Source: Candidatus Kutchimonas denitrificans (GTDB taxonomy: Bacteria; Gemmatimonadota; Gemmatimonadetes; Palauibacterales; KS3-K002). Taken from it: a DNA stretch of 64,000 bases. Shown here piece by piece: positions 8,274 to 16,285 of the stretch. How positions within the stretch are numbered: position 1 is the first letter of the stretch; every line of letters starts with the position of its first letter. The notes under the pieces are model-generated. The model made no database searches, was not told where the DNA came from, and was given only the letters and a program-made list of their open reading frames with translations. The stretch spans positions 47,046-111,045 of the forward strand of contig JAACAK010000120.1 in assembly GCA_011774835.1 (NCBI GenBank), written 5' to 3'. The position numbers and the translations under genes are program-made.

Positions 8274-9740
8274 TCAATCGTTCGGCTCGATCGGCGGTCC
8301 GTCCCTGGCGCCGGATCGGCCGCCGAGCCAGCGGTTGAGCAGCAAGAATGCGACGAGCACGACGGACCACTGCAGCAGCACCGTCCCGATGCTGTAGGTG
8401 CTGACCGGGTCCAGCGCCGTCGACCACCCCGTCCCGCGCACCTGTATGAACCACCAGACGATCAGTACGACCGCCTCGACCAGGCAGAGGCCGATCGCCC
8501 ATTCCCACCACCGACCGATGTGGACATCGGCGCCAGGGCCGTTGATCAACTCGAGCCGGAACCGTCGCACGCCGTATTTCATCACGGCGAACGCGAAGAA
8601 AAAGCCTGACAGCATGAGACCGACGCCCCAGACGAAGTCCTGGTTGCGGAGGAACTCGAGGGAGAGGGCGCTGGGCACTCCAGCCAGGAAGCCAACGCCA
8701 CCCACCCAGAATATCGCTCGACGCCGCGCCACCCCAGCGTCGACCAGCACCCGCGTGGCGAGCTCGATCATCGAGATCAGGCTGGTCCAGGCGGCGAACA
8801 CCAGGGCGAGGAAGAACAGCGCCATGAAGAATCGACCGCCCGGCATGGTCGAGAACAGCTGCGGAACCCAGATGAACGTGAGCCCTTCGTTGCCGGCCCC
8901 GACGATCTCGGACGCGGCGTCCGGACGCATGGCGAAGACCGTGCACAGCACCATGATGCCCGCCAGCAGCGACATCGAGTTGTTGCCGAACCCGAGGGTG
9001 AACGCGTTGAGGGTCGTGTCCTCGTTCTTACGCATGTAGACCGCGTACGTCAGAATCAGCCCCCACCCCGCACCCGTGTCCCACGCGTTCTGGGTCAGCG
9101 CCTCGAGCCAGACCCGATAGCTCAGCAGTTGCGACCAGTCGGGAGTGAACAGGAAGTTCAGGCCGCGAACGGCGCCGGGCAGCGTGACGGCCCGTATCGC
9201 CAGAGCGATGACCAGCACGACCAGGCTGGGGATCAGAATGCTCGCGACCTTCTCGATCCCTCGAACGCCTCGAGCGACCACGGCCACACCCAGGATGATC
9301 GCGATGCCGTGGGTGAGCAGCGCTCCCGACGACCCCGCATACCCGTTCCAGAAGGCCTCCGGCGTGGCGCCGGGTATGGCGCCGGTCAGCGTGGCCACGA
9401 AGTGCCGGATGCACCAACCCATCACCACGCTGTAGTAGAACATGATCGCCGTCGCGCACCAGCCGACCCAGGTCCCCATCCAGGCGAACTTGCGGCCGAT
9501 GAGCTTGCCGAACGCGCCCACCGTCCCGGAGCGCGAGGCCTTGCCCATGGCGAACTCGACCAGGATGAGCGGCACCGACCACAGCAGCAGGAAGCAGACC
9601 CAGGCGATAAGGAAAGCGCCGCCGCCGTTGGTCGCGACGATCCGCGGGAAGCGCCATATGTTGCCCGTCCCGACGGCCATCCCCAGCATGGCCAGCAGCA
9701 TTCCCCAACGGGACCCGAAGACTTCAGATCGCGAAGTCAC
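8274..9740 (-). CDS. NSS-family sodium:amino-acid symporter (TnaT/MhsT-like)
   Basis: 488 aa inner-membrane transporter of the neurotransmitter:sodium symporter family. TM1 has the hallmark GMAVGTGNIWRFPRI followed by NGGGAFL, with about 11-12 transmembrane helices in all. TM6 has the unwound WDTGAGWGL region, and TM8 carries small residues. Bacterial members import tryptophan (TnaT), hydrophobic amino acids (MhsT) or methionine/alanine (MetP with MetS). A tryptophanase and a MetS-like peptide lie downstream in the same run, so aromatic amino-acid uptake is a reasonable guess. The start is GTG with AGG upstream. Confidence 0.92.
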   Translation of the reverse strand: MTSRSEVFGSRWGMLLAMLGMAVGTGNIWRFPRIVATNGGGAFLIAWVCFLLLWSVPLILVEFAMGKASRSGTVGAFGKLIGRKFAWMGTWVGWCATAIMFYYSVVMGWCIRHFVATLTGAIPGATPEAFWNGYAGSSGALLTHGIAIILGVAVVARGVRGIEKVASILIPSLVVLVIALAIRAVTLPGAVRGLNFLFTPDWSQLLSYRVWLEALTQNAWDTGAGWGLILTYAVYMRKNEDTTLNAFTLGFGNNSMSLLAGIMVLCTVFAMRPDAASEIVGAGNEGLTFIWVPQLFSTMPGGRFFMALFFLALVFAAWTSLISMIELATRVLVDAGVARRRAIFWVGGVGFLAGVPSALSLEFLRNQDFVWGVGLMLSGFFFAFAVMKYGVRRFRLELINGPGADVHIGRWWEWAIGLCLVEAVVLIVWWFIQVRGTGWSTALDPVSTYSIGTVLLQWSVVLVAFLLLNRWLGGRSGARDGPPIEPND

Positions 9741-9752
9741 TTTGCCTGGCCC

Positions 9753-10730
9753 TCATGCGGTTTCGGTGGTCGAGCGTCGCCGGTCGGCACTGCTGCGCAC
9801 CTCTTCCAACCACTCGAGCACCATCCGGTTGAACGTCTCCGCCTGCGAGATCAAGGACAGGTGTCCCCCATTCGGGACCTCCGCGTATGTGGCTGCCGGG
9901 AGGAGGTCCGCGATCTCGCGCTGCCAATCGTTGGGCGTGTAGGTGTCGGTGGCGCCTGCGATGACCAGGGCAGGCGCCGTTATCTCCGGCAGCCCCCCGC
10001 GCAGGTCGCGGTCCTTGAACGTCGCCATGCGAAGTGTGCCCACCGACGTCGGTATGCGCACCGGCGCCGTGAGCTCGTACTCGATGATCCGGTCGTTGCC
10101 CGGCGACGGATCGTAGACCCACACGCGCCAGTCCCCCCACAACTCCGCCAGCCTCCGCATCATCCGGACCGGCAGATGGCGCGTCGACCAGCGAGCCAAC
10201 GGGATCAGCAGCGTTCGGTTCAGGCCGACGTGAGAAAGATCCAGCCGGGCCAGCGTGTTGGTCAGGATCAGTGCCTCGACCCTGTCGGGGTGCAGCCTGG
10301 CGAAGCGCAAACAGATCGGGCCACCGAAGGAGAGGCCCAGGAGCGTCGCCGACGACACACCCAGCTCGTCCAGCACGGTGCCCAGATCGGCCGCGAACTG
10401 GTCGAAGTTCGCGTCGACTCCCTCGAAGTCGGCGCGCAGGTTCGGTGCGATGACCCGGTAGCGCTCGGTGAACGCTGGGATCTGGTACCGAAACACCTGG
10501 TGGTCTCCGGTCAGCCCGGGCACCAGCACAACCGCCGGACCGGAACCGACGTCGACCACGGGAACGCATTCGCCACCTTCGAGCTCGACGAAGCGAGGCT
10601 CGATCGACCGGCCGTCGGGACCCCGGATCGTACGCGGTTCGGCCGCCAGGTCGCGCTGCCGGCGGTGAACCAGGTAGGCGCCGACGGCGGCGCCGAGGCC
10701 CAGTGCGAACAGGCGTCTCAGCAGAAGCAC
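9753..10730 (-). CDS. alpha/beta hydrolase with N-terminal membrane anchor
   Basis: 325 aa. The first 20 residues form a short hydrophobic, possibly membrane-anchoring segment. The hydrolase core has an oxyanion loop VLVPGLTG, the nucleophile elbow GLSFGG (Ser), an Asp in GATDTYTPND and a His in PNGGHLSLISQ, in the order and spacing of single-domain esterases and peroxidase-like hydrolases. Substrate unknown. The start is GTG at 10730. It lies 22 nt after glyQS and 12 nt before the NSS transporter gene. Confidence 0.85.
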   Translation of the reverse strand: MLLLRRLFALGLGAAVGAYLVHRRQRDLAAEPRTIRGPDGRSIEPRFVELEGGECVPVVDVGSGPAVVLVPGLTGDHQVFRYQIPAFTERYRVIAPNLRADFEGVDANFDQFAADLGTVLDELGVSSATLLGLSFGGPICLRFARLHPDRVEALILTNTLARLDLSHVGLNRTLLIPLARWSTRHLPVRMMRRLAELWGDWRVWVYDPSPGNDRIIEYELTAPVRIPTSVGTLRMATFKDRDLRGGLPEITAPALVIAGATDTYTPNDWQREIADLLPAATYAEVPNGGHLSLISQAETFNRMVLEWLEEVRSSADRRRSTTETA

Positions 10731-10752
10731 CCCCCGGCTCGGACCCAGACCT

Positions 10753-12063
10753 TCACCCGCCCAGCCTGTCTGCCAGGTACTCGCCCAATTTCCCGGTGGC
10801 CACTCGATCCTGCTTCAGCGTGTCACGATCCCGGACCGTCACCGTATCGTCCTCCAGCGTTTGACCGTCGATGGTGATGCAGAACGGTGTGGCCGCCTCG
10901 TCCTGCCGTCGATACCGGCGGCCGATCGAACCGGACTCGTCGTAGAAGGTGTGGAACCGCTGACGCAAGTCGTCGTGAATCTTCCGCGCCACCTCGGGCA
11001 TCCCATCCTTCTTGACCAGCGGGAATATCGCCGCCTTGACGGGCGCCAGCTGGGGCTGCAGGGCGAGCAACACCCTCGTCTCGCCCTCCACCTCCTCCTC
11101 GCGATACGCGTCGGCCAGCAGGACCAGCATCAGACGGTCGACACCGCCGGATGTCTCGATGATGTATGGAGTGTATCGCTCGTTGGACGCCTGGTCGAAA
11201 TACTCCAGCTTCTTGCCCGAGCGTTTCTGATGAGCGGCAAGATCGTAGTCGGTGCGGTTGTGTATTCCCTCGAACTCCTGCCAGCCGAACGCAAACTCGT
11301 ACTGGATGTCGTACGCGTCATACGCGTAGTGGGCGAGCTCCTCTCGCGTATGCTGCTCGAGGCGCAGCTTCTCGGCGCGGATCCCCAGCGACCGGACCCA
11401 TTCGAGCCGCTCGTTCCGCCAGTAGTCGAACCACTCCTGGTCGGTGCCGGGCTTGACGAAGTACTGCATCTCCATCTGCTCGAACTCGCGCGTCCGGAAG
11501 ATGAAGTTCCCCGGCGTGATCTCGTTGCGGAACGCCTTGCCGATCTGCGCGATGCCGAACGGGATCTTCTGGCGCGACGAGTTGAGCACGTTCAGGAAAT
11601 TCACATAGATGCCCTGCGCCGTTTCCGGCCGCAGGTACACCTGCGCCGCCTCGTCTTCCACCGGCCCCATGAAGGTTTTGAACATCAGGTTGAACATCCT
11701 GGGAGTCGTGAACTCGCCTTTCACTCCGCAAGACGGGCACTGGTCACCCTCGACGAAATCGGCGCGAAAGCGGCGGTGGCAGTTCTTGCATTCGATCAGA
11801 GGGTCGGTGAACCCCTCCACGTGCCCGCTGGCCACCCATACGTCGGGGTGCATCAGGATCCCGGCATCCAGCCCCTCTATATCCACTCGCGTCGTCACCA
11901 TGTCCCGCCACCAGCGGTCCTTGACGTTGCGCTTGAGCTCCACGCCCAGCGGCCCGTAGTCCCAGACCGAGCCCAGGCCGCCGTAGATCTCCGACGACTG
12001 AAAGACGAAGCCACGGCGCTTGCACAGCGACACCAGCTTCTCCATCAGGTCTCCGTTCGACAT
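10753..12063 (-). CDS. glyQS: glycyl-tRNA synthetase (alpha2 type)
   Basis: 436 aa class II synthetase of the dimeric bacterial/archaeal-eukaryal type. It has the N-terminal SSEIYGGLGSVWDYGPLG signature, a zinc-binding segment with two C-x2-C pairs near residue 95-115, RPETAQGIYVNF, motif 2 FRNEI with the FRTREFEQMEMQYF segment, motif 3 GGVDRLM near 300, and a C-terminal anticodon-binding domain. The ATG at 12063 aligns with the Thermus enzyme start. An in-frame ATG six codons later has a better GGAG, so either is possible. Confidence 0.96.
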   Translation of the reverse strand: MSNGDLMEKLVSLCKRRGFVFQSSEIYGGLGSVWDYGPLGVELKRNVKDRWWRDMVTTRVDIEGLDAGILMHPDVWVASGHVEGFTDPLIECKNCHRRFRADFVEGDQCPSCGVKGEFTTPRMFNLMFKTFMGPVEDEAAQVYLRPETAQGIYVNFLNVLNSSRQKIPFGIAQIGKAFRNEITPGNFIFRTREFEQMEMQYFVKPGTDQEWFDYWRNERLEWVRSLGIRAEKLRLEQHTREELAHYAYDAYDIQYEFAFGWQEFEGIHNRTDYDLAAHQKRSGKKLEYFDQASNERYTPYIIETSGGVDRLMLVLLADAYREEEVEGETRVLLALQPQLAPVKAAIFPLVKKDGMPEVARKIHDDLRQRFHTFYDESGSIGRRYRRQDEAATPFCITIDGQTLEDDTVTVRDRDTLKQDRVATGKLGEYLADRLGG

Positions 12064-12125
12064 GTATGTGATCTCTCTTCTCCGCTACCCGGATCGGTAC
12101 GCGATTCGTTTGCGTTGCGAGCGGT

Positions 12126-13232
12126 TCAAAGTCTATCCCCTTCGTCGAGGGCGCGGCAACCCGCTGCGGTCAGCTCCGCCAGGTCCTCCGTCTCCAGCTG
12201 GCCGGCGGCCCCCGCCCCCTGCATCCCCTCCACCCCGTCGGGCAGTGGGCCGTCGATCCGGCCGCAGACCAGGAGAGCCGGCACGCCGGCCGCCGCCGCG
12301 GCCACCAGCACCTTCCCTGTCACCTTGCCCATCCGGCTCTGAGCATCGAAGTGGCCCTCGCCCGTTACGACGAGGTCGGCCGACGCCAGTAGCCCCTCGA
12401 TCCCGGCCCGCTCCAGCATCCAATCGGCCCCGGAGGCCAGGCGCGCGCCCAAAAAGGCGCGGCAGCCGGCGCCCAGGCCACCTGCGGCGCCGGCGCCGGG
12501 CAAGTCGGCGACTCCTACGCCGAGCTCCGTCTCCACTACCTCGGCCAATCGAGCGAGGCCGGCCTCGAGGAGCTCTACCTGGCGGGCGTCAGCCCCCTTC
12601 TGCGGCCCGTAGACCCGGGCCGCGCCCAACGGTCCCACCAGCGGGTTCTCCACATCGCACAGCGCCGTGACCTCGATCGACCACCTCGGGGGCGATTTGA
12701 GGGACGCCAGGCGCGAGAGCTCGCCGCCGCCCGGCGGCAGCGGCCGGCCGCGACCGTCGAGGAACTCCCACCCCAGAGCGCGGGCCATGCCGGAGCCGCC
12801 GTCCACCGTGGCGCTACCTCCCAATCCCAGAACGATGGACCCGGCTCCACCGGCGACCGCCGCACGCAGCAGCTCGCCCACACCGAACGTGGTCGCGCCG
12901 ATCGGGTCACGGCGCGATTCGGGCACCAGGTGCAGCCCGCAGGCCTCTGCCGATTCGATCACGACTCGCGAGCCCTGACGGAGCAGCACGGCCCGGACCG
13001 GCGCACCCAGCGGCCCCTGGACCACGATCGGCTCCAGCTGGCCCTCCTCCAGGGCGCGGCAAGCTTCCAGCAGGCCGTTCCCTCCATCGGACAGCGGACG
13101 CTCGGACGTCTCGGCCCGGGGCCAGACCTGGCGGACCCCGGCAACCATCGCCCGGGCGACCGTCGCCGGCCCCATCGTCCCCTTGAACGCCGTGGGTGCG
13201 ACGACCACGCTTCGATGCGCTCGGCTTGTCAC
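12126..13232 (-). CDS. glxK: glycerate kinase (GlxK/GarK family)
   Basis: 368 aa, full length for the PF02595 glycerate kinase family, which phosphorylates D-glycerate. It opens with VVVAPTAFKGTMGP (family APDSFKG motif), and has SDGGNGLLEA, GLGGSATVDGGSGMA, the C-terminal GEGHFDAQSRMGKV and a final CGRIDG region. The start is GTG at 13232. It is the promoter-proximal gene of the minus-strand run and is divergent from osmC across about 200 nt. Confidence 0.93.
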   Translation of the reverse strand: MTSRAHRSVVVAPTAFKGTMGPATVARAMVAGVRQVWPRAETSERPLSDGGNGLLEACRALEEGQLEPIVVQGPLGAPVRAVLLRQGSRVVIESAEACGLHLVPESRRDPIGATTFGVGELLRAAVAGGAGSIVLGLGGSATVDGGSGMARALGWEFLDGRGRPLPPGGGELSRLASLKSPPRWSIEVTALCDVENPLVGPLGAARVYGPQKGADARQVELLEAGLARLAEVVETELGVGVADLPGAGAAGGLGAGCRAFLGARLASGADWMLERAGIEGLLASADLVVTGEGHFDAQSRMGKVTGKVLVAAAAAGVPALLVCGRIDGPLPDGVEGMQGAGAAGQLETEDLAELTAAGCRALDEGDRL

Positions 13233-13247
13233 GCTCTCACCCGACCC

Positions 13248-13262
13248 ATAGTCTTCGACTAT
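13248..13262. promoter_or_regulatory. 15-bp dyad between glxK and osmC
   Basis: ATAGTC-TTC-GACTAT is a perfect 6-bp inverted repeat with a 3-nt spacer, 16 nt upstream of the glxK GTG in a divergent intergenic region. It may be an operator, but a short dyad can arise by chance and no regulator is assigned. Confidence 0.3.
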
Positions 13263-13435
13263 ACCTCATCACCTCGTCCGAGTGGCCCTGCGATGATGAC
13301 GTGCCCCGGGACCGGCCTCGATTCCCACATATTAGCGGCACGCCGACGGCGCGGAAGCATTCGCGTCGCAGTCCATCGACCGGCGGCGCGGGCGCGCCTG
13401 GATACAGAACGAAACCAGCGAAAAGAGGAGTGAAG

Positions 13436-13960
13436 ATGTCCAGAATCAACAATGTAGATGTCGATGCGATGAAGAAATTCGCGTCCGCGATCGAAAAAGA
13501 TCCCGGCGAGGCGATCAAGCTCAAGGCGATCAATGGCCGCTGGAACTTCGAAGAGGGCGCCCCACAGTTCAGCGCCGAGGTCGAGTACCCCAACGGCAGC
13601 GTTTCGGTCGAGACCGACTTCGCACCCTTCATGGGCGGCTCCGGGCTCCGACCCGATCCCGTCTCCTACTGCATGTTCGGGTTCGCCTCCTGTTTTTCCG
13701 GCACTTTCGCCGCCGTGGCCGCCGAGCACGAGGTCGAGCTGAAGTCGCTGGAGGTTCGGGTCGAGAACCCGATCGACCTCAGCAGCCCCATGGGCGTTGC
13801 CGACCGGCCGGTCACCGAGGGGATGAACGCCACGCTGAGGGTCGAGTCGGAAGCGTCGGCCTCGAAGCTCGAGGAGATCCGACAGCTCGCCCACGAGCGC
13901 TGTCCGGGGGTCTACTGCATCACGAACCCGATCCCGTTCGATAGCCGAATCGAGAGCTGA
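13436..13960 (+). CDS. OsmC family protein
   Basis: 174 aa. The central region VSYCMFGFASCFSGTFAAVA contains Cys79 and Cys86, and the C-terminal ERCPGVYCITNPI contains Cys156 and Cys161. This is the OsmC/Ohr-like arrangement of a reactive Cys in each half. The family includes thiol-dependent hydroperoxide reductases, but the YhfA-like branch is uncharacterised. The ATG at 13436 is fixed by the strong AGAGGAG 5-7 nt upstream; the longer open frame has no such site. It is expressed alone, divergent from glxK. Confidence 0.88.
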   Translation: MSRINNVDVDAMKKFASAIEKDPGEAIKLKAINGRWNFEEGAPQFSAEVEYPNGSVSVETDFAPFMGGSGLRPDPVSYCMFGFASCFSGTFAAVAAEHEVELKSLEVRVENPIDLSSPMGVADRPVTEGMNATLRVESEASASKLEEIRQLAHERCPGVYCITNPIPFDSRIES

Positions 13961-14109
13961 GGAAGCGGACGCGGCAGGCCGGAATTCTGGCGTGAAACCT
14001 GCACTTCGGGCCCTTTTTTCGCGGGTTGCGCGGGGGCGCATCCTTACTTTTCTTATTCACTCTATTCCACCGGATCGCCAGTTACCGCGCAGACCTCAGG
14101 GGGGTGAAA

Positions 14110-14505
14110 ATGCACAGGGTGGCTCCACCGGAGGCGGCGACGGAGCGCGCCGTGCTGACCCATGTCATGCTCGACATGTACGGCATCGACTCCGAGCTCC
14201 TGAACGACCCCGACCGCATCGGGAAGCTCCTGACCGGCGCTGCTGCCGCAGCCTCCCTGCACCCGCTCGCGGAGCCGGCCACCTATCGTTACCCGAGACA
14301 GGGGCTGACCGTTTTCCTGCCGATCCGTGAATCTCACTTCGCTATCCATACTTATCCGGAATACGGATACGCGTCGGTCGACATCGTGAGCTGCGCGCTG
14401 GCCGAGCGGGCGGTCCGCGCTCGCGACTACGTGCTCGACCGGTTGGGCCCGGAACGGCACGAGAGTGACTTGATCTTCAGGGGCTTCCCGGAGAACGCGG
14501 CCTGA
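14110..14505 (+). CDS. speD: S-adenosylmethionine decarboxylase proenzyme
   Basis: 131 aa proenzyme of the short bacterial/archaeal class. It self-cleaves to form a pyruvoyl cofactor: the RESHFAIHTYPEYGY segment has the Glu74-Ser75 cleavage site, with His80 and Cys95 as processing/catalytic residues. It makes decarboxylated SAM for the aminopropyl transferase encoded next door (speE, convergent). The ATG at 14110 is set by an AGGGGGGTGAAA directly upstream; the in-frame extension is not needed by the family. Confidence 0.95.
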   Translation: MHRVAPPEAATERAVLTHVMLDMYGIDSELLNDPDRIGKLLTGAAAAASLHPLAEPATYRYPRQGLTVFLPIRESHFAIHTYPEYGYASVDIVSCALAERAVRARDYVLDRLGPERHESDLIFRGFPENAA

Positions 14506-14618
14506 GCGATCGACGGTCTCAGCAAGTATCCAGGTTCGGAGTGCGTCCCGGGCGATCTCTGTGTCGTTCTCCCCAACCCATCGGCGCGGCGGCCCCTTCG
14601 CTACGCCTCCGCGAACGC

Positions 14619-15566
14619 TCAGTAATACAGGATCCGCTCCTCGAAGTGCTCCCGCAGGTAGGACTCGTACCAGTCCAGCACTTTCATGTTCTCCATCGTG
14701 CTGATGTCCGTCGTTTCGGTCCGCGGTTCGTCGGGCGCGAAGTAGAACATCCCTTCGACCGCCGGCGGCGTCAGATGGCGCGCAGCGGGCGGCGGCGGAT
14801 GCCGGCGCGTCAGCTTCCCTAACCCGCACAGTCCGAAACCCGCCCGCACGAAGCTGTACATCCAGACCGCATACTCCTCCACCGCCGGGAACACACTGCG
14901 CAAAGTCGAAAGCACCCCGTCGTACAGCGGTGGCACGTAGATGATCTGAACCGACAACAGCCCGTTCGCATCCAGCTGGCCTCGCAGCCGGCGATAGAAT
15001 TCCTGGCTGTACAGCCGACCCAATACCGGGCTCGTCGGGTCCGGCAAGTCACACAGTATCAGGTCGAACGGCCCGTCGGGCTCGAACGTGAGCGCGTCAG
15101 CATTGATCACCTCGACGCGCTCGTCGAACAGGCTGCCGCCGTTCAGCTCCACCAGCTCCGGCACGCTCCTCGCCATCTCGGTCACCGCGGGATCGATGTC
15201 GACGATCTGGATCCGCTCGACCTCGTCCCCGTAGTGCCTTAACAGTTCCCGGGCCGCCAGCCCGTCGCCGCCGCCCATCACCCCGACGCGCCGGATCGGA
15301 GCCGGCCGATAGAGGAACGGAACCAACGCCAGAGACTCGTGAAACCGATGCTCGTCGCCACTGTAAAACTGGATCTCGCCGTCCAGCAGCAGCATGAGCT
15401 CCTTTTTCGGAGTCTCGATCAGCAGGACGCGCTGGTAGTCCGTGCGCTCCTCCACCAGCACGCGCGAGCCCACCTCCTTCAACGCGTCGAGCTTCGCCCG
15501 CTCCGGCCGCTTCACGATCCCCGGCAGCTCGTAGAGTCGCTTCCAGTACCGGTCAAGGTCGGCCAT
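14619..15566 (-). CDS. speE: spermidine synthase
   Basis: 315 aa aminopropyltransferase. It has the GGGDGLAARELLRH SAM-type motif, the acidic VDIDP loop, and the catalytic DLPDPTSP segment followed by LYSQEFYR. The C-terminal part carries an LGKL segment and a proline-rich PPPPAARH insertion, slightly unusual. Start ATG at 15566. There is no Shine-Dalgarno: the sequence directly upstream is a 7-bp tandem repeat. It is convergent with speD, so the polyamine pathway genes are paired but transcribed separately. Confidence 0.93.
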   Translation of the reverse strand: MADLDRYWKRLYELPGIVKRPERAKLDALKEVGSRVLVEERTDYQRVLLIETPKKELMLLLDGEIQFYSGDEHRFHESLALVPFLYRPAPIRRVGVMGGGDGLAARELLRHYGDEVERIQIVDIDPAVTEMARSVPELVELNGGSLFDERVEVINADALTFEPDGPFDLILCDLPDPTSPVLGRLYSQEFYRRLRGQLDANGLLSVQIIYVPPLYDGVLSTLRSVFPAVEEYAVWMYSFVRAGFGLCGLGKLTRRHPPPPAARHLTPPAVEGMFYFAPDEPRTETTDISTMENMKVLDWYESYLREHFEERILYY

Positions 15567-15573
15567 AGGTCGG

Positions 15574-15615
15574 TGTGCGGTGTGCAGTGTGCAGTGTGCG
15601 GTGTGCAGTGTACAG
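15574..15615. repeat. six-unit 7-bp tandem repeat upstream of speE
   Basis: Six consecutive heptamers: TGTGCGG, TGTGCAG, TGTGCAG, TGTGCGG, TGTGCAG, TGTACAG. The array begins 8 nt before the speE start codon (minus-strand gene) and replaces its ribosome-binding region. Copy-number changes would alter spacing, not the coding frame. Confidence 0.9.
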
Positions 15616-15658
15616 TACGCCGTGGGGTGTGCCGGGTCCGGTCCGTTCGTCCGCGCCG

Positions 15659-16126
15659 TCAGCCCTCCGGAGCCAGCGCGCGGAGCTCCAGGTCCCCACC
15701 CTCCTTGGCGATCGAGAGCACGATCGATGTGTTGGTCCCCTCGATCTCCGGATGCGCCAGCATCCGCTTGATCTCCCGGTTCATGCTCTCCTCGTCCGGG
15801 TACTTCCCGACCACCAGGACATCGTAATCACCGGTTATCTCGTACACGTCTACCAGCGTCTCCTCCTTCACCAGCTCTTCCACGATCCGCGGGATGTCCA
15901 CACCCCGCGCCTTGATCTTCGTTATCGCCGTCAGCCGATAGCCCAGCTTGCCGTAGTCCAACACCGGCCGGTACCCCTGGATCACCCCTTTCGACTCCAG
16001 CTGCTTCACCCGCTGGCTCACCGTCGACGTCGAGACGTCCAGCCGCTCGGCGATCGTCCGCAACGAAGCCCGCCCGTCCCGGCACAGCTCCTCCAGGATA
16101 TCCAGATCCAGCCCCACGTACGTCAT
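15659..16126 (-). CDS. Lrp/AsnC family transcriptional regulator
   Basis: 155 aa. The N-terminal winged helix DLDILEELCRDGRASLRTIAERLDVSTSTVSQRVKQLESKGVI is typical of Lrp/AsnC, followed by a RAM/AsnC ligand-binding domain with VVDVYEITGDYDVLVVGK-type strands. The ATG at 16126 is chosen for a GGAGGT 7 nt upstream; the longer frame has no support. It lies upstream of speE, separated by 92 nt including the heptamer array. The ligand is unknown; amino acids are typical for the family. Confidence 0.9.
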   Translation of the reverse strand: MTYVGLDLDILEELCRDGRASLRTIAERLDVSTSTVSQRVKQLESKGVIQGYRPVLDYGKLGYRLTAITKIKARGVDIPRIVEELVKEETLVDVYEITGDYDVLVVGKYPDEESMNREIKRMLAHPEIEGTNTSIVLSIAKEGGDLELRALAPEG

Positions 16127-16228
16127 CGAAGAACCTCCGTTCAAATCCTCCGAAACGTACGACTCAAAGCCGCAAAACCACAAGCCTGTATCGGAATAAG
16201 CCCACGCCCTGGATGCCCGTACACACAC

Positions 16229-16285
16229 CCCTACTCCCTATTCCCTGCTCCCCTGCTCCCCACTCCCTAGTCCCCACTCCCTACT
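16229..16285. repeat. eight-unit 7-bp C-rich array overlapping the nadE 3' end
   Basis: Eight consecutive CCCYRYT-like units (for example CCCTACT, CCCTATT, CCCTGCT, CCCCACT), one separated by an extra C. On the minus strand every unit gives a run of 3-4 G, a strong G-quadruplex pattern. The array extends 19 nt into the end of nadE, encoding its last six residues and stop. Confidence 0.9.

Noticed and set aside
9129..10877. 582-aa plus-strand ORF
   Set aside because: Antisense shadow of the NSS transporter and the alpha/beta hydrolase, with low-complexity composition.
14008..14023. T run after osmC as a terminator
   Set aside because: No stable hairpin precedes the T run; only a short imperfect palindrome is seen.
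15574..15615. Possible CRISPR repeat
   Set aside because: Units are 7 bp and contiguous with no spacers.
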